Assembly: GCA_037045535.1 (NCBI GenBank)
Contig: JBAOHI010000027.1
Coordinates: forward strand, 124,001 to 188,000
Direction: 5' to 3'
Length of the DNA: 64,000 bases
Origin: Competibacter_A sp037045535
Lineage (GTDB): Bacteria > Pseudomonadota > Gammaproteobacteria > Competibacterales > Competibacteraceae
The position numbers and the translations under genes were made by a program. Of the stretch, positions 33,640-41,364 are shown piece by piece. Positions within the stretch are counted from its first letter, which is position 1, and each line of letters opens with the position of its first letter. The notes beneath the pieces were generated by a model. That model did no database searches. It was not told the DNA's origin and saw only the letters and a program-made list of their open reading frames with translations.

Positions 33640-33836
33640 CCCATGAATAGAAACCAACGCAACTTCAATCTCCCATCCATCGTCGGTCGGCCAATGCCGA
33701 TAGCGCATCCTTGCGCGCCCACGATGGATTTGATGCGGACCTGACGAGAATACAAGCTCGGGAGGTCCGCGCAAGGCGACCTTCCGAGCGGGTATACCGA
33801 ACCCCGGTCGGCGGCAAGCCTTCCGGGGTTTTTTGT
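33640..33836 (+). ncRNA. Candidate structured non-coding RNA of about 195 nt
   Basis: A transcript bounded by a near-consensus promoter and an intrinsic terminator. It contains nested pairings: ATCCATCGT with ACGATGGAT, enclosing a small hairpin GCGCA/TGCGC; then GCGGACCT with AGGTCCGC, enclosing CGAG/CTCG; then the terminator stem. A 33-codon frame from 33643 has no ribosome-binding site. It does not match the features I know of SRP RNA, tmRNA or RNase P. A 6S-like RNA cannot be excluded by length, but I do not see its single long hairpin with a central bubble. Confidence 0.5.
33801..33836 (+). terminator. Rho-independent terminator of the candidate RNA
   Basis: Stem AACCCCGG (33801-33808) with CCGGGGTT (33824-33831) and an inner GGC/GCC pairing, followed by a T-run to 33835. 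Confidence 0.85.
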
Positions 33837-33991
33837 TGCCTGGCGTCCGGCGGAAAGATTTTGAAATCCCCGCCGGCAAGGTTCGAAGCAGCCCTGTCGC
33901 CGCACAGCGGTTCCGGTTCAAACGCCGGTCCGGCGCGCCAACGCTCATCATCGCACGGCGTGTATCGGGCGGACGATGGGACTTCGAAGCG

Positions 33992-34067
33992 AGGAAAGTA
34001 GCTCAGTGGGTAGAGCATCTGACTGATAATCAGACGGCCGAGGGTTCGACTCCCTCCTTTTCCACCA
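33992..34067 (+). tRNA. tRNA-Ile (anticodon GAT)
   Basis: A 76-base cloverleaf: D stem GCTC/GAGC (34001-34016), anticodon stem TCTGA/TCAGA with loop CTGATAA (anticodon GAT at 34025-34027), T stem GAGGG/CCCTC with loop TTCGACT, encoded CCA at 34065-34067. The acceptor stem AGGAAAG/CTTTTCC pairs at six positions but has A-C at 1-72, so one base may be missing or wrong. Solitary rather than inside an rRNA operon. Confidence 0.88.
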
Positions 34068-34510
34068 TGGGAAAGCCCTAAACAGGCCTGCGGTTCGAAT
34101 CCGCTCCATTGACTGTAGTACCCCCGGGAGCCACCCCGGCGGGCGGTAGCGTACCCGGTGCCTCGGCATCGGGACCACTGACGACCCGCAACGCCCGCGC
34201 GGTCTCGCGCGGTGGGGAATCGGGCCGAAGTCATGATCGGCCAGCCGAGCGCGACGCTCGCCGGCAAGGATGCCGGCCGCCGTGTAAGGCCCGCCGATCA
34301 TCGACTTGGCATCGACCCATCGTCCGCCGCGCGGGCGTGGGGTGTGCTCCCAACCCTTTCATCAACCAACCGGCAGGAGCAGGTCTCGATGACATCCTGA
34401 CGCTCGGCGGTGGCGGGCCGGAAACGGCGCCGACTAGAACACGCCACGCTCGACCGCCGGATTGCGGCGGAACAGGAAGAATGCATTCTAATTTCACAAG
34501 GAGAACCAAG
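34068..34510. other. Intergenic stretch after the tRNA
   Basis: No convincing gene on either strand. It holds a T-arm-like remnant (GCGGTTCGAATCCGC, 34090-34104) 22 bases after the tRNA, possibly the end of a lost neighbouring tRNA, and the second copy of the CCGGCAAGGATGCCGG palindrome (34260-34277). The ribosome-binding site of the slipin gene (AAGGAG) is at its right end. Confidence 0.5.
34260..34277. repeat. Small palindrome CCGGCAAGGATGCCGG, copy 2
   Basis: GCCGGC-AAGGAT-GCCGGC, the same core as at 13475-13492, again in an intergenic region. Confidence 0.45.
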
Positions 34511-35659
34511 ATGTTGGGTTACAAGCGAATCGTGATCGCCCAGAACGAGCGTGGGCTGCATCTGTACGACCGCCGGTTGGCGGCCATTCTGGAACCGGGT
34601 ATTTACCGTTGGCTCGATCCGCTGAACCGCCACGAGGTGCAGCGTTACGACCTGACCGTGGCTGAGTTCGATCACCCCTGGCTGGACGTGCTGTTGAAGG
34701 CCGATGCGGGGCTGATTGAGCGCCATTTTCAGGTGGTGGAGACCGGCGACCGGCAGGTTGGCCTGATCTACAAGAATGGTCGACTGGAGGGCGTGTTGCC
34801 GCCCGCGGCTCGCCGGGTCTACTGGCGGGGTCCGGTGGAGGTGCGGGTCGAACGGATCGACATCGCCACCGATTACGCCCTGTCGCGGGCGCATGCCGCC
34901 CTGTTGGCGCGGCCGTCGGCGACCTTGGCCAAGAACCTGACCGGCTTCATCCAGGTGGCCGAGGTAGAGGGCAACCACATCGGCCTGTTGCTGGTGGACG
35001 GTGAACTGGTACGGACCCTGCCGCCCGGCTTGCACGCCTTTTGGCGATTCAACCGAGCGGTCAAGGTCGAGTCGGTGGATTTACGCTTGCAGACCCTGGA
35101 GGTTTCCGGCCAGGAAATCTTGACCAAGGACAAGGTCAGCCTGCGGGTGAATCTGTCAGCGGTCTACCGGATCGCCGATCCGGTGAAGGCCCGCGCCGAA
35201 CTGGGCAACGCCGGCGACTACCTGTACCGGACCTTGCAGTTCGGTCTGCGCCAGACCATCGGCACTCGCACTTTGGACGTGCTGCTCGGCGACAAGGACG
35301 AACTGGACCGGGCGGTGTGGGATTACGCGATCGAGAAGATTCGGCCGCACGGCCTGGAACTGGAGACGGTCGGCTTAAAGGACGTGATCCTGCCGGGTGA
35401 GATGAAGGATATTCTCAACCAGGTGGTGCAAGCGGAGAAGGTGGCGCAGGCCAACGTCATCCGCCGGCGGGAGGAAACCGCCGCCACCCGCTCGCTGCTC
35501 AACACGGCCAAGCTCATGGAAGAGAACCCCTTGCTGCTGCGGCTCAAGGAACTGGAGGCGCTGGAGAAGGTGGTGGATAAGGTCGAGCGGCTGACCGTGT
35601 TCGGTGGCCTGGACGGCGTGCTGCGCGACACGGTGCGCATCGACCTGCCGGCGCATTGA
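34511..35659 (+). CDS. Slipin-like SPFH/band 7 family protein
   Basis: A 382-residue stomatin/prohibitin-related protein. The SPFH core is residues about 180-310 (LQTLEVSGQEILTKDKVSLR, VNLSAVYRIADPVKAR, RQTIGTRTLDVLLGDKDELD), followed by a coiled-coil-forming region rich in Glu/Arg (QVVQAEKVAQANVIRRREET). The N-terminal 180 residues contain two repeats of an IGLIYKNGRLEGVLPP / IGLLLVDGELVRTLPPG type that replace the usual membrane hairpin. This is the bactofilin-like slipin variant found in proteobacteria. AAGGAG precedes the ATG. SPFH proteins organise membrane microdomains, but the partner here is unknown. Confidence 0.88.
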   Translation: MLGYKRIVIAQNERGLHLYDRRLAAILEPGIYRWLDPLNRHEVQRYDLTVAEFDHPWLDVLLKADAGLIERHFQVVETGDRQVGLIYKNGRLEGVLPPAARRVYWRGPVEVRVERIDIATDYALSRAHAALLARPSATLAKNLTGFIQVAEVEGNHIGLLLVDGELVRTLPPGLHAFWRFNRAVKVESVDLRLQTLEVSGQEILTKDKVSLRVNLSAVYRIADPVKARAELGNAGDYLYRTLQFGLRQTIGTRTLDVLLGDKDELDRAVWDYAIEKIRPHGLELETVGLKDVILPGEMKDILNQVVQAEKVAQANVIRRREETAATRSLLNTAKLMEENPLLLRLKELEALEKVVDKVERLTVFGGLDGVLRDTVRIDLPAH

Positions 35660-35675
35660 GCGTCGCTAAAATCCA

Positions 35676-35703
35676 AGCCCGGCCGCAAGGTCGGGTTCTT
35701 TCG
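35676..35703 (+). terminator. Terminator of the slipin gene
   Basis: AGCCCGGCC (35677-35685), GCAA loop, GGTCGGGTT, then TCTTT. Two G-T pairs in the stem. Confidence 0.7.
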
Positions 35704-35708
35704 ACTCC

Positions 35709-35740
35709 CAAAAAAACAAGGCGGCCCAAAGGCCGCCTTG
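35709..35740 (-). terminator. Terminator of the pnt operon
   Basis: Read on the minus strand: CAAGGCGGCC (from 35740), short loop, GGCCGCCTTG, then a run of seven T (35710-35716). It is positioned about 30 bases after the pntB stop. Confidence 0.88.
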
Positions 35741-35767
35741 CGATATTGCCGCGAACCGCGACGAGTT

Positions 35768-37171
35768 TTAGCCGAGATCCTTGATGCCTTGGATCAGGCC
35801 CGCCGCGACTTTCTGCGCGTCACCGTAGACCATCCGGGTGTTGTCGGCGAAGAACAACGCGTTTTCAATGCCAGCGAAGCCGACGCCCTTGCCGCGTTTG
35901 ATCACCTGCACATTCTTGGCGTGATCCACGTTCAGGATCGGCATGCCGTAGATCGGGCTGGATTTATCGGTGCGCGCTGCGGGGTTGACCACGTCGTTGG
36001 CGCCGATCACCAGCGCCACGTCAGCGGTTTGGAACTCTTCGTTGATCTCTTCCATATCAAAGATCAGATCGTAGGGAACCCCCGCTTCAGCCAACAGCAC
36101 ATTCATGTGGCCAGGCATCCGGCCCGCGACTGGGTGAATGGCGAACTTGACCACAACATCTCGCTCGATGAGCAGCTTGCACATTTCCCAGATCTTGTGC
36201 TGCGCCTGGGCCACCGCCATGCCGTAGCCGGGCACAATGATGACCTTGGCGGCGTAAGCCATCTGAATGGCCGCATCCGGTGGCTCCATCGCCTTGAGGC
36301 TGCCGGTGACGGCTTGCGCTTCGCCGCTACCCAGCGCCGCCCAGTTGCTGAACAGCACGTTGGAGACCGAGCGGTTCATCGCCTTGGCCATCATCAAGGT
36401 CAGCAGCGTGCCCGACGAGCCGACGATGATACCGGCGATGATCATCGCCGAGTTGCCGAGCACAAAACCTTCCAGGGCGACCGCCAAGCCGGTGAAAGCG
36501 TTGAACAGCGAGATGACCACTGGCATGTCGGCGCCACCGATCGGCAGGGCCATCATCGCGCCGAAGGCCAGCGCCAACAAGAAGAACACCGTGATCAGCG
36601 CGCCGTTGGAGTTATGGGTCATGGCAATGATCAGACCGATGATCACGGCGGCCCCAAAGACCGCCGCATTCACTTTCTGCTGGCCAGTGAAGCGGAACTT
36701 GGCGTCATCCTTGAAGAATTTCAGCTCCTGCAATTTACCGAACGCTACGACCGAGCCGGAAAAGGCCACGGTGCCGATCAGCGCGCCGGCGACCGCCATC
36801 AACAACGTGCTTAACGGCAATACATGCTCACCGTGGGTCTTCAAAAGCTCTACCGCCGCGATGGCGGCCGCCGCGCCGCCGCCCATGCCGTTGTAGATGG
36901 CGATCATCTGCGGCATGGCGGTCATCGCCACTTTCTTCGCGCCGTACCAAGCGATGGCGCCACCGATGGCGATGGCGATGACCATCAGCACGTAATTGCC
37001 GGGACCAGCCTGAATCTGCGGATGAACGAAGCTGACGACAGTCGCCAGCACCATACCGTAGCCCGCCCAAACGATGCCGCTGCGGGCGGTGGTCGGATGC
37101 GACATCCGCTTGAGGCCGATAATGAACAAAACGGCCGTCAAGAAATAAATCGTTTCAATCACATAGCCCAT
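35768..37171 (-). CDS. pntB: NAD(P) transhydrogenase subunit beta
   Basis: A 467-residue inner-membrane subunit of the proton-translocating transhydrogenase, which makes NADPH from NADH using the proton-motive force. Nine or so TM helices occupy residues 1-280. The NADP(H)-binding dIII domain follows, with VIIVPGYGMAVAQAQHKIWE, GRMPGHMNVLLAEAGVPYD and the C-terminal KRGKGVGFAGIENALFF. Last gene of the pntAa-pntAb-pntB operon. Confidence 0.97.
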   Translation of the reverse strand: MGYVIETIYFLTAVLFIIGLKRMSHPTTARSGIVWAGYGMVLATVVSFVHPQIQAGPGNYVLMVIAIAIGGAIAWYGAKKVAMTAMPQMIAIYNGMGGGAAAAIAAVELLKTHGEHVLPLSTLLMAVAGALIGTVAFSGSVVAFGKLQELKFFKDDAKFRFTGQQKVNAAVFGAAVIIGLIIAMTHNSNGALITVFFLLALAFGAMMALPIGGADMPVVISLFNAFTGLAVALEGFVLGNSAMIIAGIIVGSSGTLLTLMMAKAMNRSVSNVLFSNWAALGSGEAQAVTGSLKAMEPPDAAIQMAYAAKVIIVPGYGMAVAQAQHKIWEMCKLLIERDVVVKFAIHPVAGRMPGHMNVLLAEAGVPYDLIFDMEEINEEFQTADVALVIGANDVVNPAARTDKSSPIYGMPILNVDHAKNVQVIKRGKGVGFAGIENALFFADNTRMVYGDAQKVAAGLIQGIKDLG

Positions 37172-37183
37172 GACTTACTTCTC

Positions 37184-37486
37184 CTAACCCTTGCTGCTCT
37201 TGAACATTTCCAGCATGCGCTCGGTGACGAAATAACCGCCCACCGCGTTACCGGCGCCCAACAGCACCGCGAGAAATCCGATGGCCTGTTCCAATGGCGT
37301 CACCGCTTGGCCCAGCGCCACCATCGCGCCGACCAGCACGATGCCGTGGACGAAGTTGGTGCCGGACATCAGCGGTGTGTGCAGGATGACCGGCACTTTG
37401 CTGATAATCTCGTAGCCGAGAAAACCCGCGAGCATGAGGATGTAGATCGGGGAGAAGAACTCGACGACTTGCTTCATGATTTCCAT
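37184..37486 (-). CDS. pntAb: NAD(P) transhydrogenase subunit alpha, membrane part (PntA part 2)
   Basis: A 100-residue membrane subunit with three TM helices (PIYILMLAGFLGYEIISKVP, the HGIVLVGAMVALGQA segment, and GFLAVLLGAGNAVGGYFVTE). It corresponds to the C-terminal end of single-chain PntA in enterobacteria. Having it as a separate gene is the three-gene arrangement seen in many proteobacteria. It lies 12 bases before pntB. Confidence 0.95.
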   Translation of the reverse strand: MEIMKQVVEFFSPIYILMLAGFLGYEIISKVPVILHTPLMSGTNFVHGIVLVGAMVALGQAVTPLEQAIGFLAVLLGAGNAVGGYFVTERMLEMFKSSKG

Positions 37487-37508
37487 AACGCTTCTCCGAT
37501 TTTTATGG

Positions 37509-38630
37509 TTATACCAGCTTGCTGGTGGGCTCGTGGACGATTTGCCCGTCGCGGGTCAGCGCGCTCTTGGCGATCACCTCATCGTTCCAGTCCAGATTCA
37601 TGTTGCCATCCTTGATCATCGGCGACAGGAAATTGAACAAGTTCTTGGCGTACATCTCGCTGGCTGGAACCGGGAAGCTACTGGGGATATTGAGCGGACC
37701 GGCGATGGTGACGCCGTTGTGCTCGATGGTTTCGCCGGGTTGGGTCAGCTCGCAGTTGCCGCCCGATTCGGCTGCCATGTCGACGACGACCGTACCGCGC
37801 CTCATGCCCTCGACCATGGCGGTGGTGACGATCTTCGGGGCGGCGCGGCCGGGCACGGCAGCGGTAGTGATCACCGCGCTGGCGGCGGCGATGTGCTTGG
37901 CCAGCACGTCGGCCTGCTTCTGCTTTTCTTCCGCCGTTAGCTCGCGAGCGTAACCGCCTTCGCTGGCAGCGTTGACGCCGGTATCGATCATCTTGGCGCC
38001 GAGCGATTCGATTTCCTGCCGGGCGGCCGGGCGCACGTCGTAGGCTTCGACCATGGCACCCAGGCGCCGACAGGTGGCGATGGCCTGCAAGCCCGCTACG
38101 CCTGCGCCGATGATGACCACCTTGGACGGACGGATGGTGCCAGCGGCAGTCGTCAGCATCGGGAAGAACCCGCTGGTCAGATTGGCGGCGAGTAGCGCTA
38201 CCTTATAGCCGGACACCGCCGCCTGCGAAGACAGCACGTCCATCGATTGGGCGCGGGAGATACGCGGAATCAGTTCCATGGCAAAGCTGGTGATCTTCTT
38301 GTCGCGCAACCGCTTGACCATTTCCACGTTGCGGTGTGGCAGCAGAACCGCTAGCAAGGTCGATCCGTCCCGGAGCAGCTCAACTTCCTCTAGAGTGGGC
38401 GCTTGCACCTTGAAGACCACATCGGCCTCAGCATAAAGCGCCCTGGCGTCATCGACCAGCCGGCTGCTTTTGCTATAAACCTCGTCGGAGAAAAACGCAC
38501 TGTGGCCAGCGCCTTTTTCCACTAGCATTTCCACGCCGAGCTTAGCGAACCGCTCGGCCATGGTCGGGTCAAGGGCGACCCGGCGTTCGCCCGAAACGAG
38601 TTCTTTCGGGACGGCCATACGAACAGGCAT
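37509..38630 (-). CDS. pntAa: NAD(P) transhydrogenase subunit alpha, NAD-binding part (PntA part 1)
   Basis: A 373-residue soluble NAD(H)-binding dI subunit. It begins MPVRMAVPKELVSGERRVAL and contains the alanine dehydrogenase/PNT N- and C-terminal domains, with the Rossmann motif VVIIGAGVAGLQAIATCRRL (about residues 170-190). AGGAGGACACATC provides a strong ribosome-binding site before the ATG. First gene of the operon. The promoter must lie in the 320-base region upstream. Confidence 0.97.
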   Translation of the reverse strand: MPVRMAVPKELVSGERRVALDPTMAERFAKLGVEMLVEKGAGHSAFFSDEVYSKSSRLVDDARALYAEADVVFKVQAPTLEEVELLRDGSTLLAVLLPHRNVEMVKRLRDKKITSFAMELIPRISRAQSMDVLSSQAAVSGYKVALLAANLTSGFFPMLTTAAGTIRPSKVVIIGAGVAGLQAIATCRRLGAMVEAYDVRPAARQEIESLGAKMIDTGVNAASEGGYARELTAEEKQKQADVLAKHIAAASAVITTAAVPGRAAPKIVTTAMVEGMRRGTVVVDMAAESGGNCELTQPGETIEHNGVTIAGPLNIPSSFPVPASEMYAKNLFNFLSPMIKDGNMNLDWNDEVIAKSALTRDGQIVHEPTSKLV

Positions 38631-38951
38631 GATGTGTCCTCCTGATTGTTATATCCGCCGGACTCCCGCCTAGCCCGGAAGCAGGGACGAAAAAAGGCTT
38701 GCATGAAGCCTCTTGGAGACGATGAATTTATTATTGGGCACGTGCGTCAGCGGCGAGGGACGCACGATACTGTTAGAATAGTAGCTTAGACTTGAAGCTG
38801 CTGAAAGGTCGAGACGAAATAAGCCTGCGCTCGGCTTGAATACTCGCATAACTGAGCGTTTATCGGTTGTCCAGTTGGTCGGTTGTCAATTTAATTTAAC
38901 GGATAAACGCGAAAATGCGCATCAACGACAGGGGATCGCCCTAGGTGAAAT
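38631..38951. other. Divergent intergenic region pntAa / HNH gene
   Basis: No gene seen. It contains an imperfect hairpin GTGCGTC...GACGCAC near 38742-38764 and AT-rich stretches that could hold divergent promoters (TAGAAT near 38775), none close to consensus. Confidence 0.4.
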
Positions 38952-39551
38952 ATGTACGGGTTGGAGCAGCAAGTTTTGCACACGGATGTTACAGGAATGC
39001 CACTGGAATGGATTAACTATCAGCAGGCGGTGCGCTTGTATCACGCTGAACAAGTCGCCTATACCTGCGGGATGGTGCTGTACACGATTCGCGGTGGGAT
39101 CAACGCCTACAGCGGTGTGCGGAGCGTGGTCACGGTGAACTCGATCATCGCCACTCACGGCGGCGCCTATGCCCGGCTGCGTGCCCGCGAGGATTACGTT
39201 CCCCCGCTTTCAAATGCGTCGCTGTTCCGGCGCGATTGCAACACCTGCCTGTATTGCGGTGAAACCTTCCCGGTCCGCGATCTGTCCCGCGATCATGTTC
39301 GGCCCATCGTCCAAGGCGGGATCGATCACTGGAACAACGTCGTCACCGCCTGTAAACCCTGCAACCACTGCAAGGGCGGTAAGACGCCGGAGCAAGCGGG
39401 GATGCAATTGCTGGCGATTCCGTTCACCCCCAATCATGCCGAATATGTTTATCTGCAAGGTAAGCGCGTGCTGGCCGACCAGATGGATTTTTTGCGCGCC
39501 CACTTCCCTCGATCCAGCCCCTTGCACCAGCGGCTGGCGCGGCTATCCTGA
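38952..39551 (+). CDS. HNH endonuclease family protein
   Basis: A 199-residue protein with an HNH nuclease domain in its C-terminal half. CLYCGETFPVRDLSRDHVRP gives the first zinc-binding Cys pair and the HNH His, WNNVVTACKPCNHCKGGKTP the Asn and the second Cys pair. The N-terminal half is a small domain (MPLEWINYQQAVRLYHAEQV) common to the proteobacterial HNH group found near replication or housekeeping genes. Its target is unknown and it is not obviously part of a defence cluster here. Confidence 0.9.
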   Translation: MYGLEQQVLHTDVTGMPLEWINYQQAVRLYHAEQVAYTCGMVLYTIRGGINAYSGVRSVVTVNSIIATHGGAYARLRAREDYVPPLSNASLFRRDCNTCLYCGETFPVRDLSRDHVRPIVQGGIDHWNNVVTACKPCNHCKGGKTPEQAGMQLLAIPFTPNHAEYVYLQGKRVLADQMDFLRAHFPRSSPLHQRLARLS

Positions 39552-39623
39552 TTTCACGGACAGCTCCCCGGTTTTGTTGGCCGGTTCGCGAATCTTCATC
39601 AGATTATGCTCAGGTAAGGTGTG

Positions 39624-40700
39624 ATGGCGACGAATGACCAGGGCTTTTTGTCCGGCGTTTTGAACGGAATCACCTCCTTCGCTCAGCACCATCTAACGGA
39701 ATATCGCATCAATCAGGAGCGGTTGGCCGTGTTACGGGATGATATCGAGCGGGTGGTGGACGCCAGCGAACCCCGGATCAGACTGGTCGGCAATTACTTG
39801 CATAAGCTGCTCGATCCGGTCGAGGATGCGCTGGTTTACAGCGATCGTCTGTTGCGGCAGATACCGCCGGCGGTCGCGCTCGGAGGCCGAGCCTGGACCC
39901 AGGATCCCCGGGTGAATGCCTTTTTTGCGACCCAGGACGATCTACGGTCCACTCTCGGCCAAAATCCGAGAATACGAGCCTTTTTCGAGGATGACGCGCA
40001 TCGGGAATGCTTCGCCTGGATGCTGATGATCAAGCGTGAGAGCGAAACCTTCGGCTCAGCGTTGGATCATGACATGCTTGTGCGCGAGGTCCGCCAGATC
40101 AGGATCAGCTTCACGGATCATCAGATTTTTTTTCCCAATGCCAGCGAGGCGAAACTGCGCAAGGAACTCCGGGAGCGAACGCTAGTGTTCCTGGCAACGC
40201 GGGCGCTGGAACGGATCAACGAATTGCGCGAACAACGAGGAGCCTTGGAGGAGCAGCGCCGCCAGTTGCAAGCGCAACTGCGGGCGTTGCGCGGGCACAC
40301 TCAAGGATTGCGGCCGTTGCTGTCGAGTGCCGATGCCGACGAGCGTCGGGTGGCGACGTTGGAACAACGACTGGCCCAAACCGAACAGGATCTGGTGGCC
40401 GCCCGCAAGCAACTGGGCACGCTTGACGACTATCTGGAGCAGGTGCGGCAGGTACTGAGCCAGCCCGAAGCGTATCTGCGGATTCAACCTTTGTCGATAC
40501 GGGTCAATCGGCTTGGTCTCAAGTTGGACATCGACTCATCGGAGCCCGGCGAAACGATTAACCTGATCGAGCTGGTCGTCGCTGGACGAGAAACGGATTG
40601 GGGTACTGGTGCGTTTCGCCCGCGACGATCTGGCACCAGAGGGTGCCCGTTAACGGGCGCTCTGACAGCAATTTCGGCATACGGCTTGAGCAAGAGATAA
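39624..40700 (+). CDS. Coiled-coil hypothetical protein
   Basis: A protein of about 358 residues with no family I recognise. The N-terminal half is a mixed domain. Residues 190-280 form a long charged coiled coil (LEEQRRQLQAQLRALRGHTQ, LEQRLAQTEQDLVAARKQLG), followed by a compact beta-rich end (LSIRVNRLGLKLDIDSSEPG). The last 35 residues look out of frame. An alternative frame gives VLVRFARDDLAPEGAR and a stop at 40651, so a one-base indel near 40590 may have replaced the true C-terminus. ATG 39624 is preferred to GTG 39621. Upstream neighbour is the HNH gene. Confidence 0.7.
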   Translation: MATNDQGFLSGVLNGITSFAQHHLTEYRINQERLAVLRDDIERVVDASEPRIRLVGNYLHKLLDPVEDALVYSDRLLRQIPPAVALGGRAWTQDPRVNAFFATQDDLRSTLGQNPRIRAFFEDDAHRECFAWMLMIKRESETFGSALDHDMLVREVRQIRISFTDHQIFFPNASEAKLRKELRERTLVFLATRALERINELREQRGALEEQRRQLQAQLRALRGHTQGLRPLLSSADADERRVATLEQRLAQTEQDLVAARKQLGTLDDYLEQVRQVLSQPEAYLRIQPLSIRVNRLGLKLDIDSSEPGETINLIELVVAGRETDWGTGAFRPRRSGTRGCPLTGALTAISAYGLSKR

Positions 40701-40707
40701 GAACAAC

Positions 40708-41355
40708 ATGGCGTTTACTCCGTTGGCGATTCGTTCGGGTTTGTTGCTGGATTTGGGAGATATCCAGGTTTGGGGTTGGATGGAGAAGCCCTTGACATTG
40801 CCGCCCGGTGCGACTGCCTTCGGTATGGTCACAACTGGTCAGACCCAATTGCGCGACGCTGAAACCAGGGTGTTCGACTTGAATGCGGGCATGTTTTTCG
40901 TGTTGCCCGACGGTGGTGTGGCACGCAGCGGCAGTGGCCTCGTGATCGTCTGGGCCGGCTATCGGGGTTTGCGTCAAATCGGGGGGCCTCTGGAAGCGAC
41001 CGGTCGCCTACGCTACATCGACGGGTGCAGCGATACCCTCCTGGTTTGCCCTCCCCGCTTGGGCGACCCTTGTTTGAACCATCTGCATATTCCGCCACGC
41101 ACCGATCAAACGCCCCACACTCATCCTTCGATGCGAATTGGGGTCATCTTACGGGGAACCGGCGAATGCCGCACGCCCGATGGTTCTTATCCATTGGAGC
41201 CTGGCATGGGCTGGTATATTCCGACCGGCTGCCTGCATTCGTTCTTTACCCAGGACGAGGCGCTGGATGTGATCGCCTGGCATCCGGACAGCGATTTTGG
41301 GCCTCGCGATGATGACCATCCCATGATCAACCGCACCCAGATTCCCTCTCGCTAG
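40708..41355 (+). CDS. Cupin-domain protein
   Basis: A 215-residue protein with a cupin barrel in the C-terminal half. LNHLHIPPRTDQTPHTHPSM supplies the metal-binding His residues of cupin motif 1, and MGWYIPTGCLHSFFTQDEAL those of motif 2. The N-terminal half (LLLDLGDIQVWGWMEKPLTL) looks like a second, degenerate cupin. Ligand or reaction unknown. It converges on the asparagine-synthetase-like gene, with which relatives may form a biosynthetic pair. Confidence 0.8.
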   Translation: MAFTPLAIRSGLLLDLGDIQVWGWMEKPLTLPPGATAFGMVTTGQTQLRDAETRVFDLNAGMFFVLPDGGVARSGSGLVIVWAGYRGLRQIGGPLEATGRLRYIDGCSDTLLVCPPRLGDPCLNHLHIPPRTDQTPHTHPSMRIGVILRGTGECRTPDGSYPLEPGMGWYIPTGCLHSFFTQDEALDVIAWHPDSDFGPRDDDHPMINRTQIPSR

Positions 41356-41364
41356 CCGTTCCCC

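Noticed and set aside
33640..33836. Identification of the RNA candidate as 6S, SRP or tmRNA
   Set aside because: Length is near 6S, but the single long hairpin with central bubble, the SRP GGAAGG loop and the tmRNA tRNA-like ends are not seen; left as unassigned.
33948..34301. Minus-strand frame reading SNPRPSDYQSDALPTELL
   Set aside because: This is the well-known false protein produced by translating the antisense strand of a tRNA; it lies over tRNA-Ile.
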